Below are positions 1 through 6,239 of a DNA stretch of 9,871 nt, piece after piece. The DNA comes from Oribacterium parvum (lineage in GTDB: Bacteria; Bacillota; Clostridia; Lachnospirales; Lachnospiraceae). The position numbers and the translations under genes are program-made. The notes beneath the pieces were generated by a model, which searched no databases, was not told the origin of the DNA, and saw only the letters and a list, made by a program, of their open reading frames with translations. The stretch is from assembly GCA_938022235.1 (NCBI GenBank), contig CALIEL010000330.1:1-9871 (forward strand), given 5' to 3'. Within the stretch, counting starts at the first letter, position 1; each line of letters opens with the position of its first letter.

Positions 1-84
1 TTAGGGGAAGAGCAAAACCAAAAGATTACAGTGCCTGAAGATTTGCTTTACCTAAAATTTTTGGAAGAGCATCCTAAAAAATAA
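1..84 (+). CDS. 3' end of an unidentified gene (27 codons visible)
   Basis: Frame 1 is open from the window edge to a TAA at 82-84. It gives a 27-residue C-terminal tail that is charged and ends in EEHPKK. It is read in the same direction as the NAD pyrophosphatase gene, which starts 49 bases later with no obvious terminator between, so the two may share a transcript. Too little is visible to name the family. The call rests on the open frame, its tidy ending and the spacing. Confidence 0.55.
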   Translation, partial: LGEEQNQKITVPEDLLYLKFLEEHPKK

Positions 85-133
85 GATGAAATCGTTTTCA
101 ATCAGACAATAGCGTAAGAAAGGATAAAGCCAG

Positions 134-1135
134 ATGATTCAAGACCTGGGACAACATCATTTTCAAAATCAATATCATCCGGAAAAAAAGCCCGGAAAGG
201 AGGACTATTTCCTTTCTTTTTCAGGCAAGTCGGTTTTGGTAAAAAGAGAGTCCGGAAAGAAGGTGGATTCCTCTGATGCTATTATGAGCGGAGACGGTTT
301 AAGCCTTCGATGTCCGGAGGGAGAGGGCTTTTCCTTTTATAAAATCAAAGAGTATTTGTCCTCCTTTCCCAAGGAAAAAGAGGAAGTTCAGGAAAATGCT
401 TTATCCCGAAAGGGAGAGCAGCAGGCCATGGGAAATGACTGGAGAAAGTCCTTTACCTACCTTTTTTCCTTGGACGGGCAGGACTATTATCTGCTGAAAG
501 ATATCGTGGAATTCGGAGAATACCTTTCTTTGGAAGAGCTGCGACGGGAGTTTAAGGGACCAAAGTCTCTGCTGTTTTTAGCCAATACAGGGATGCATCT
601 CTTTCATTTTTATCAAAAGCACCGCTATTGCGGCGTCTGCGGCACAAAGACGGAGAAGGACAAAAAAGAAAGAGCTATGCGTTGTCCAAACTGTCAGGAG
701 GTCTTCTATCCGAAGATTATGCCGGCAGTGATTGTGGGAATCATCCATAAGGAGAAAATCCTTTGCACAAGATACGCCAACAGACTGAGCTACCTGCCCG
801 CCCTTGTGGCAGGCTTTATCGAGATTGGGGAGACCGGGGAGGAAGCGGCAATTCGGGAGGCTATGGAAGAAACCGGTGTTCCCATTAAGGAGCTAAAGTA
901 TTATAAATCCCAGCCCTGGGGAATGGCGGACGACTTGCTCTTGGGATATTTTGCCAAGGTGGATGAGGAAAAGGCTACTTTTACGAAAACGGGAGAGGTT
1001 CAGATTGTTCGAGATGAGGAAGAACTTTCCGAAGCGCTGTGGCTTAGTCGGGAGGAGCTGGAGCTTCAGGGAAATGATTTCAGCTTAACCAATGAGATGA
1101 TGCGGACTTTTAAAGAAGGAAAGCTAAACATTTGA
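134..1135 (+). CDS. nudC: NAD(+)/NADH pyrophosphatase, NudC-type Nudix hydrolase
   Basis: Predicted to hydrolyse NAD(H) to NMN(H) and AMP in the cytoplasm; NudC family members can also remove NAD caps from RNA. The 333-residue protein has the family layout. A divergent N-terminal domain (about 1-155) is followed by a four-cysteine zinc ribbon (C166, C169, C184, C187). A complete Nudix box follows at 227-249 (G227, E233, R241-E242, E245-E246, G248). The NudC-specific SQPW motif is at 259-262. E. coli NudC continues SQPW with PFP, but here the next residues are GMADD, so the second half of the motif differs, while the following hydrophobic LLLGYF segment fits. The ATG at 134 has AAGAAAGGA at 116-123, about 10 bases upstream. 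The asparaginase gene follows after 107 bases, probably in the same operon. The family call is firm; NADH preference is inferred from homology. Confidence 0.9.
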   Translation: MIQDLGQHHFQNQYHPEKKPGKEDYFLSFSGKSVLVKRESGKKVDSSDAIMSGDGLSLRCPEGEGFSFYKIKEYLSSFPKEKEEVQENALSRKGEQQAMGNDWRKSFTYLFSLDGQDYYLLKDIVEFGEYLSLEELRREFKGPKSLLFLANTGMHLFHFYQKHRYCGVCGTKTEKDKKERAMRCPNCQEVFYPKIMPAVIVGIIHKEKILCTRYANRLSYLPALVAGFIEIGETGEEAAIREAMEETGVPIKELKYYKSQPWGMADDLLLGYFAKVDEEKATFTKTGEVQIVRDEEELSEALWLSREELELQGNDFSLTNEMMRTFKEGKLNI

Positions 1136-1165
1136 ATCCTAAAGGGGAATTCAAAAAACAGAACA

Positions 1166-1227
1166 GTAAAATGGATTTATAAAAACAGAGAAGTAAAATA
1201 GATTTATAGAACAGAAGTAGATTTACA
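1166..1227 (+). repeat. Short direct repeats in the nudC-ansA gap
   Basis: GTAAAATGGATTTATA (1166-1181) recurs as GTAAAATAGATTTATA (1193-1208), 27 bases apart. A shortened third version, GTAGATTTACA, lies at 1217-1227, directly before the asparaginase ribosome site AAGGAG (1231-1236). The copies differ by single bases and one deletion. This looks like local slippage or duplication in an AT-rich leader. A regulatory role is possible but nothing shows it. Confidence 0.6.
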
Positions 1228-1242
1228 CGGAAGGAGAAACGG

Positions 1243-2250
1243 GTGAAAAAGGTATTGCTAATTGCCACAGGAGGAACGATTGCTTCCAAGCAAACAGAGG
1301 ATGGACTGAGTCCTTCCCTTAGTGCAGAGGAAATCATTGCCTTTGTGCCGGAGCTACAGAAGATTGCCGAGCTTTCCATTGTCCAGCTTTGCAATGTGGA
1401 TTCCACCAATATGCAGCCCAAGATCTGGCGGGAAATGGGGGCTTGTATTCAAAAAAACTATGACCGTTATGACGGTTTTGTGGTTTTACACGGCACAGAT
1501 ACCATGGCTTACACCTCGGCGGCGCTAAGCTATATGGTGCAGTATTCCAGAAAGCCCATTGTCATCACCGGTTCTCAAAAACCCATTAATCAGGACAGTA
1601 CCGATGCCAAGATGAATCTTCTGGACAGCGTGCGCTACGCCTGTGACCCTTATTCGGAAAATGTAGTTCTTCTCTTTAACGGTAATGTGATTTCCGGTAC
1701 CAGAGCGAAGAAAATGATGGCTCGTTCCTTCCATGCCTTTCAAAGTGTGAATTTCCCAACCTTGGCCAGGATGCAGGACGGTAGAATCATTCGATATATT
1801 CCCTACCTGCCCCTGAGAGAGGCGGTGGAATTCCATCTGGATTTGGATGATTCCATCTGTGTTTTAAAGCTGATTCCCGGAACCAGGCCTGAAATGCTTT
1901 CCTATCTTTTTGAAAATTATGATTGTATCGTCATGGAAAGCTTCGGCGTTGGAGGTATTCCGGAAAGTATGCAGGAAGTCTTTTACAAGGAAATGGAGAA
2001 GTGGCAGAAAAAGGGAAAAATCATTGTCATGGCTACCCAAGTGGTAAACGAAGGCTCCAATATGGAGATTTATCAGGTAGGACAGAAAATCAAAAAAGAC
2101 TTCCAGCTTTTGGAAGCCTATGATATGACCTTGGAAGCCACCATCACCAAATTAATGTACCTGATGGGTAAGTATAAAGGGGACTATCCAAGCCTAAAGA
2201 AGGAGTTCTACACCACCATCAACAACGATATTCTCTGTGCGGTACAATAG
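1243..2250 (+). CDS. ansA: L-asparaginase, cytoplasmic type I-like
   Basis: Hydrolyses L-asparagine to aspartate and ammonia. The 335-residue protein carries both threonine active-site signatures of the asparaginase/glutaminase family. The first is ATGGTIAS at the N-terminus, with nucleophile T12. The second is HGTDTMAYT at 83-91, with T85 and D86. D53-S54 matches the substrate-binding loop, and K156/K157 after SGTRA matches the catalytic lysine region. There is no signal peptide, because the catalytic strand begins at residue 4, and the length is close to E. coli asparaginase I, so a cytoplasmic enzyme is expected. The start is a GTG at 1243, chosen because AAGGAG at 1231-1236 sits 6 bases upstream and the signature begins immediately after it. 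The gene lies downstream of nudC and is convergent with the sensor kinase. Its stop codon abuts the left arm of the long inverted repeat. Relative activity on Asn and Gln cannot be judged here. Confidence 0.93.
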   Translation: MKKVLLIATGGTIASKQTEDGLSPSLSAEEIIAFVPELQKIAELSIVQLCNVDSTNMQPKIWREMGACIQKNYDRYDGFVVLHGTDTMAYTSAALSYMVQYSRKPIVITGSQKPINQDSTDAKMNLLDSVRYACDPYSENVVLLFNGNVISGTRAKKMMARSFHAFQSVNFPTLARMQDGRIIRYIPYLPLREAVEFHLDLDDSICVLKLIPGTRPEMLSYLFENYDCIVMESFGVGGIPESMQEVFYKEMEKWQKKGKIIVMATQVVNEGSNMEIYQVGQKIKKDFQLLEAYDMTLEATITKLMYLMGKYKGDYPSLKKEFYTTINNDILCAVQ

Positions 2251-2547
2251 CAGGAATTGCTTTTCCTTGCTCCTTTACCTTACAAAAATAATAAATAGGA
2301 TGTGAAGCAAAAATTTTACTTTGCTTTCCGACAAAACAGCTTCGCTTGGGGGCACGCTCTCGCTAACTTCGCCTACGCAGGGGTACTAAGCGAAAAACTT
2401 CCTTTCGGTCGTTTTTCGCAAGTGCCCGCGGGCTCAGATTGCCCCTGCATCGAAGCTGTTTTGCATGAAAGCAAGTTTAACAATCTCTTTTGTTCACATC
2501 CTATTTTCTTTACTGTAAAGGGAGGGCAAGGACAAAGCAATTCCTGC
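2250..2547. repeat. Long structured inverted repeat, element copy 1
   Basis: About 298 bases fold as one nested hairpin. From outside in, the left segments pair with right segments as follows: 2250-2263 with 2534-2547 (14 bp); 2264-2270 with 2526-2532 (7 bp); 2293-2306 with 2493-2506 (14 bp); 2321-2328 with 2467-2474 (8 bp); 2333-2344 with 2451-2462 (12 bp). A conserved core at 2349-2445 closes the structure. The outer right arm lies inside the last codons and stop of the minus-strand histidine kinase gene, so the left arm is an inverted copy of that gene's end. U-rich stretches follow the 2293-2306/2493-2506 stem in both directions, so it could act as a bidirectional terminator between the convergent genes. 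The pairings are seen in the sequence; the function is inferred. Confidence 0.85.
2349..2445. repeat. Conserved core of the structured element, copy 1
   Basis: This 97-base core matches 8506-8600 almost base for base outside one hairpin loop and a few paired positions. GGGGC (2349-2353) pairs with GCCCC (2441-2445). GGGTAC (2381-2386) pairs with GTGCCC (2422-2427), with one G.T pair. GCGAAAAAC (2390-2398) pairs perfectly with GTTTTTCGC (2411-2419). The single-stranded parts at 2354-2372 and 2428-2440 are the best conserved, as expected for a functional RNA or a protein-binding site. Which strand is functional is unknown, and I do not recognise the family. Confidence 0.75.
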
Positions 2548-3865
2548 CATTCTTTCCGTAGCCATAGATTTTCCCCTTGTGGTTGGCGGCGATTTCTTTG
2601 GCGATGGATAGTCCCAAACCGAAGCTTTCGCTTTGGCTTCTGGCCTCATCCAGCCTTGTAAAGCGGGAAAATATTTTTTCAAACTCAGACTTACTTAGGC
2701 TTCTTCCGGCGGAATCCACGGAAAGGACTGCCATATTTTTTTCTCTATATAGTTTCACATAGAGGGTAGAAGGTTTATCCGCGTATTTTCGTCCGTTATC
2801 TAAAAAGATTCGTAAAACCTCTTCTACCTGACTTTCTATAGCATGCTTTAAGAGAATATTCTGTTCTAGGTCAACCTCTAATTCCATTCCCTCTTCAAAA
2901 AACAGAGCTTCCATTTGCAGACAGATTTCAGCCACTCTTCGGGAATAATCCATTTCTCCGTAGGTAAATATCTGTTGCTCCAAGCGGGAAAGCTGTAAAA
3001 GCTTTTCCACCAATTCCTGCATTTTCTTACTCATCACAGCGATGTTCTGAACAAAATCACCGGTTTCCGGAGCTAAATTCTGGTCTTCCAGAAGGGAAAG
3101 ATTAGCGGCGATAACAGCCAATGGCGTTTTTAATTCATGACCGGCATCGGAAATAAACTGCTTTTGCTTTTCCATGGCTTGAACACTGGGACGGATGGCC
3201 CAGGTGGAGAAGAAATAATCCAGAGGGAGGAAAAGCAGAATCAGTACCAAAGCTAAGAGTGCAGTGGAAAAGGCTTGTTTATTCAGTATGCTTAGTTCTC
3301 TTTGATAATCTCCTAAAATCAAGGTTTTTTGCCCTTCTTCTCTAAGAAGGTAATGAAGCTTATAACGATAGACTGTACCGGAGCTTTTTCTTTTACTCAG
3401 AATCTTCTTTACGATAGTATTTAACACTTCGGAACTTTCATCGGTGTAGATCTCTTCGTTGTTCTTCGCATCAGTTTTTGAAGAACTCGTTTCTACAGTT
3501 GTTTCCGAAGGGGCATCCTTTTGTTTGCTCTTCTTATTCATCGGAGGAGAACCCGAATCCTGCTCCTCCGGACCCTTTTCGGAGGGGGGAGAATCAAAGG
3601 CGGAATAGTCCCAGGCCGGGGAACTTTGCTGACTGGTGATTTCGTTATTCTCTCCAATTTCCAGGATGACGTAGGAAAAGGAACGGCTGGGGAGAGACTC
3701 ATGACCATTTCTAAAGCCCGGGAACATCAGCTGTTCCAGCTCCATATTCACTTGCTCCTCCAGCGTTTTTTTACTGTAGTTAAAGTTGGTGAAGGACAAT
3801 ACCAACAACATTACAGCAAAGAGCAAAAAGAGGAGGACCATAATACGAATTTTCTGTTTTTTCAT
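2510..3865 (-). CDS. Membrane sensor histidine kinase of a two-component system
   Basis: A 451-residue kinase that should autophosphorylate and pass phosphate to the regulator encoded just upstream. TM1 is at about 8-27 and TM2 at about 199-219. Between them is an extracytoplasmic region of about 170 residues with an acidic Ser/Pro/Lys-rich stretch (about 90-145) that looks unstructured. The H-box has H243 in SDAGHELKTPLA. The N-box is FLDNGRKYA with N357. The F-box is IFSRF (398-402) and the G2 box GLGLSIA (416-422). The G1 box is unusual: the segment reads VDSAGRSL (383-390), so the position two residues before the glycine, normally Asp, is Ser385. The start at 3865 has AAAGGAAG upstream on the minus strand. 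The gene lies 62 bases after the response regulator stop, in one operon. Its last codons are part of the inverted repeat with the asparaginase side. The ligand is unknown. Confidence 0.9.
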   Translation of the reverse strand: MKKQKIRIMVLLFLLFAVMLLVLSFTNFNYSKKTLEEQVNMELEQLMFPGFRNGHESLPSRSFSYVILEIGENNEITSQQSSPAWDYSAFDSPPSEKGPEEQDSGSPPMNKKSKQKDAPSETTVETSSSKTDAKNNEEIYTDESSEVLNTIVKKILSKRKSSGTVYRYKLHYLLREEGQKTLILGDYQRELSILNKQAFSTALLALVLILLFLPLDYFFSTWAIRPSVQAMEKQKQFISDAGHELKTPLAVIAANLSLLEDQNLAPETGDFVQNIAVMSKKMQELVEKLLQLSRLEQQIFTYGEMDYSRRVAEICLQMEALFFEEGMELEVDLEQNILLKHAIESQVEEVLRIFLDNGRKYADKPSTLYVKLYREKNMAVLSVDSAGRSLSKSEFEKIFSRFTRLDEARSQSESFGLGLSIAKEIAANHKGKIYGYGKNGRNCFVLALPLQ

Positions 3866-3927
3866 GGGCTTCCTTTCATCCTTTCATGATTCGCTTTTTA
3901 TTTTTCCAAAAATCCGACAAGCCTTTT

Positions 3928-4614
3928 TTACGCCTTCTTGCTTTCTTCCTGCTCCGCCAGAAAATATCCCAGACCTCTGCGGCTTTGGATGCTTACAGTA
4001 CTTTCCAAAAGTCGAAGCTTTTTCCGAAGAAATCCCACATAAACCTCCACATGGTTTTCCACCGCGTCACTGTCATAGCCCCAGACTTTTTGGAGAATCT
4101 GCTCCTTACTTAGAATTTGATTTTTTCCTTGTAAAAGCATACGCATCAGTTCAAATTCTTTTTTGGAAAGCTTCAGACTATGTGCTCCGGAAGAAAGATC
4201 TTTGCTATCCAAATCCAGGCTTAAATCTCCGAAGCTTAAGCTGTTTACTTCCTGTCCCTGCCTTCGCAATAAGGCGGAGATGCAGGCCAAAAGCTCTCTT
4301 TTGTCAAAGGGCTTGGTGAGATAGTAGTCAGCACCCCCCTCCAAGCCTTCGATACGATCCTCCAGTTGACTTTTGGCGGTAAGCATCAGAATAGGCAGAC
4401 CATTTTTTTCTTTACGCAGCTGTCTGGCTACCTGATAACCGTTCAGCTTGGGCATCATCACATCCAAAATCATTAAATCGTAAATGGCGGTTTTGGCATA
4501 CGCCAAAGCCTCTTCCCCGTCATACGCCGTATCCACTTCATACTCCGCCCGCTCCAAAATCATTTTAATGCTCTTGGATAGAATTTTCTCGTCTTCTACT
4601 AATAAAATTCGCAT
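3928..4614 (-). CDS. OmpR/PhoB-family response regulator
   Basis: A 228-residue two-domain transcription factor. The receiver domain (1-118) has the acidic pair E7/D8, phosphoacceptor D51 (ILDVMMP), T79 and K101 in the KPFD motif. A linker leads to a winged-helix DNA-binding domain (about 125-220) containing the LSKKEFELM and GLGYFL signatures. It is the first gene of the two-component operon and should be phosphorylated by the kinase encoded next. Its ribosome site AGGAG (minus strand, 4625-4621) is followed by ACTCCT, so AGGAGTCTCCT at 4615-4625 is a perfect 11-base dyad directly before the ATG. It is too tight to form a hairpin but is notable. A TTGGCT/TATTAT promoter lies just upstream. 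Target genes cannot be read from this window; autoregulation is typical of the family. Confidence 0.93.
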   Translation of the reverse strand: MRILLVEDEKILSKSIKMILERAEYEVDTAYDGEEALAYAKTAIYDLMILDVMMPKLNGYQVARQLRKEKNGLPILMLTAKSQLEDRIEGLEGGADYYLTKPFDKRELLACISALLRRQGQEVNSLSFGDLSLDLDSKDLSSGAHSLKLSKKEFELMRMLLQGKNQILSKEQILQKVWGYDSDAVENHVEVYVGFLRKKLRLLESTVSIQSRRGLGYFLAEQEESKKA

Positions 4615-4644
4615 AGGAGTCTCCTTTTTTTCGTTTTTCCTAGT

Positions 4645-4673
4645 ATAATACAGGAAATATTGAAAAAAGCCAA
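4645..4673 (-). promoter_or_regulatory. Likely promoter of the two-component operon
   Basis: On the minus strand TTGGCT (4673-4668) is followed after 17 bases by TATTAT (4650-4645). Transcription would start roughly 20-25 bases before the response regulator ATG, giving a short leader that holds the ribosome site. Found by eye from consensus spacing only. Confidence 0.5.
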
Positions 4674-4693
4674 AATATTTATCCTTTTAAAGC

Positions 4694-4722
4694 TTTACAA
4701 GCGATAAAAAAAATCTTAAAAT
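4694..4722 (+). promoter_or_regulatory. Likely promoter of the BTAD regulator gene
   Basis: TTTACA (4694-4699), a 17-base spacer and TAAAAT (4717-4722) give a good sigma-A-type promoter. It leaves a leader of about 30 bases that contains AAAGGA (4749-4754). It faces away from the two-component promoter, and only about 20 bases separate the two -35 boxes, so a bound regulator could affect both. Confidence 0.55.
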
Positions 4723-4759
4723 AGGCAGGAACAAATGGTATTTTTGATAAAGGACGATT

Positions 4760-6028
4760 ATGGAAGCGAAAAAGAAAAGTAGAATTTATGTAGAGATGCT
4801 GGGTGGCTTTTCTCTTTACATTGGAGATAAGCAATTAGACTTAGGAAATAACAATAAAGCCAATTTCCTAAAGCTCACCGAAATTGTCCTCTTAAGAGGG
4901 CTGGGGGGCATTTCCAAAAGAGATTTGATTGATGGAATATTCGGTCATAAGTCCCTTTTGGATGAAAATAACAGCTTGAATAACCTGCTCCACCAGGCGA
5001 GAACCCAGTTGAAGAAGGCGGGGATGCCCGGAAAGAAGATTATTGACGGAAAAAGAGGAATCTATGCTCCGGAGTATCTTCCTGAGTATGATTACGTCAT
5101 GGATGTGCAGGAATTCGAAGACATTTGCTTAAAGGCGAAGAACAGTAAGGAAGAGAGTAAGAAGTTGTCTTACTATCAGAAGGCTTTTAAGATATACAAG
5201 GGTGAATTGTTGCCGGAGTTTGCTACGGATTACTGGGTAATCTTGGAGAGCGTTCGCCTAAAGCGCCTTTATGATGAAGTGATTGAATTCTTAGGGGCTT
5301 ATTACCGCGAGCATCAAGAATACGAAGAGCTTTTCATGATGTACGATCAGGCCAATAAAATCTATCCGGACAACGGATGGCAGATCGAGATGATTGATGC
5401 TTTGATTCTGAAGAAGGATTATAAGACCGCATACGATTTGTACATGAAGTGCGCTCACTACTATCAGGACGAGTTGGAAGTACCTATTCCCGATGCTTTA
5501 CGGGCTTGCTACGAAAGACTTTCCGACAATGTTCGTGTAGTAACCGACGATATCCGTCAGATTCAGGCCAACATTGTTCGTAAGGACGAGAAGCTGAAGA
5601 GCGAGATGGGAACCAGGAAGATTGGCGCTTATCTTTGCCCCTTCACCAGCTTTATTGACGTTTATCATGTACTTAGACGAAATCTGGAAAGAAGAGGCTC
5701 TTCCATCTTTATGATGCTTTGCACCTTGGTGGATTATGAAGGAAAGCCCATCCAGAATCAGGATAAGTTGAACACCCGTGCTGAGATTTTACAGCAGTCT
5801 TTATCCGAAGGCTTAAGAAAGGGAGACGTTTACACCAAGTATTCTTCCTCCCAGTATCTGATTCTTTTGATTGGAACCAAGAGAGAAGACTGTGCCATCA
5901 TTTACCAGAGAATCTCCAGAAGATTAAAGGAGCTGGCAGGCTCTCGTGCAGAGTTCCGTTATCGTATCGTATCTCTTGCAGAGATTCCCGGAATCTTGGA
6001 GAGAAACGGTGCAATGGATGAGATTTAG
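4760..6028 (+). CDS. BTAD/TPR transcriptional regulator with a degenerate GGDEF-like C-terminal domain
   Basis: The 422-residue protein begins with a winged-helix DNA-binding domain (about 8-105: MLGGFSLYIG, then a basic helix region ending RGIYAPEY). A bacterial transcriptional activator domain of TPR-like helices follows (about 115-255). This resembles SARP/AfsR-type regulators. After a linker (about 256-285), residues about 288-405 look like a GGDEF fold: FMMLCTLVDYEGK resembles the first strand, and KGDVYTKYSSSQYLILL resembles the D..ARYGGDEF..LL region. In place of GGDEF the protein has SSSQY (362-366), so diguanylate cyclase activity is not expected. The domain may bind a nucleotide or act as a dimerisation or signal module. 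The start is supported by AAAGGA 5 bases upstream. It is divergent from the two-component operon. The N-terminal call is good; the GGDEF relationship is by eye. Confidence 0.8.
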   Translation: MEAKKKSRIYVEMLGGFSLYIGDKQLDLGNNNKANFLKLTEIVLLRGLGGISKRDLIDGIFGHKSLLDENNSLNNLLHQARTQLKKAGMPGKKIIDGKRGIYAPEYLPEYDYVMDVQEFEDICLKAKNSKEESKKLSYYQKAFKIYKGELLPEFATDYWVILESVRLKRLYDEVIEFLGAYYREHQEYEELFMMYDQANKIYPDNGWQIEMIDALILKKDYKTAYDLYMKCAHYYQDELEVPIPDALRACYERLSDNVRVVTDDIRQIQANIVRKDEKLKSEMGTRKIGAYLCPFTSFIDVYHVLRRNLERRGSSIFMMLCTLVDYEGKPIQNQDKLNTRAEILQQSLSEGLRKGDVYTKYSSSQYLILLIGTKREDCAIIYQRISRRLKELAGSRAEFRYRIVSLAEIPGILERNGAMDEI

Positions 6029-6037
6029 AAGAAGTGC

Positions 6038-6066
6038 TTGACAGGAAAATGAAGCTTTGCTATGAT
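6038..6066 (+). promoter_or_regulatory. Consensus promoter of tRNA-Arg
   Basis: TTGACA (6038-6043), exactly 17 bases, then TATGAT (6061-6066) is a near-perfect sigma-A promoter. It begins 10 bases after the stop of the BTAD gene. The start point would be about 12 bases before the mature tRNA 5' end, so the tRNA is transcribed independently. Confidence 0.85.
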
Positions 6067-6084
6067 ATTTCTTGCGTTTCGCAA

Positions 6085-6158
6085 GCGTGCGTAGCTCAGC
6101 TGGATAGAGCGTCTGGCTACGGACCAGAAGGTCGTGGGTTCGAATCCTGTCGCACGCA
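6085..6158 (+). tRNA. tRNA-Arg (anticodon ACG)
   Basis: A 74-base cloverleaf. The acceptor arms GCGTGCG (6085-6091) and CGCACGC (6151-6157) pair fully. The D arm is GCTC/GAGC. The anticodon arm is TCTGG/CCAGA with loop CTACGGA and anticodon ACG at 6119-6121. The T loop is TTCGAAT. The discriminator is A6158 and no CCA is encoded, so CCA must be added afterwards. The T stem GTGGG/CCTGT holds three consecutive G.U-type pairs, which is weak but tolerable. A34 is expected to be deaminated to inosine to read CGU, CGC and CGA. Confidence 0.96.
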
Positions 6159-6160
6159 GA

Positions 6161-6193
6161 AAAAGACGATGAATTTCTTCATCGTCTTTTTTT
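6161..6193. terminator. Bidirectional intrinsic terminator after tRNA-Arg
   Basis: AAAAGACGATGAA (6161-6173) pairs perfectly with TTCATCGTCTTTT (6178-6190) around a 4-base loop. It is followed by more T on the plus strand, and by TTTTTC on the minus strand. It ends the tRNA transcript and, read the other way, can end the Rrf2 transcript converging on it. Confidence 0.9.
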
Positions 6194-6200
6194 AATTCTT

Positions 6201-6239
6201 AACGAGTATCGCTCACGTAGTGTGCGGTATCTCGTTTTT
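6201..6239 (+). terminator. Second hairpin overlapping the 3' end of the Rrf2 gene
   Basis: AACGAG (6201-6206) pairs with CTCGTT (6231-6236). Inside, TATCGC-CAC pairs with GTG-GCGGTA, with one wobble, one mismatch and a one-base bulge. A T run follows at 6235-6239. On the plus strand it looks like a back-up terminator behind the tRNA. It overlaps the final codons and the stop (6213-6215) of the minus-strand Rrf2 gene. On the minus strand it lacks a U tail. Confidence 0.5.

Noticed and set aside
1131..1155. Hairpin TTTGAAT/ATTCAAA overlapping the nudC stop as a terminator
   Set aside because: The stem is short and AT-rich and is followed by A-rich sequence, not a T run, so a terminator on the plus strand is unlikely.
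2349..2445. Riboswitch, group II intron or insertion-sequence end
   Set aside because: It sits at gene 3' ends and not in a leader. No intron domain V, reverse transcriptase, transposase or TnpB-like gene is in the window. An RNA tied to a distant mobile element cannot be excluded.
2302..2661. Plus-strand open frame of 119 codons through element copy 1 and the kinase end
   Set aside because: It is read across the conserved hairpin core and the antisense of the kinase gene, has no ribosome site, and its sequence follows from the element's palindromic structure.
3521..4319. Plus-strand open frames of 122-177 codons opposite the two-component genes
   Set aside because: They are antisense to genes with clear kinase and receiver motifs, with no ribosome sites and no recognisable domains.
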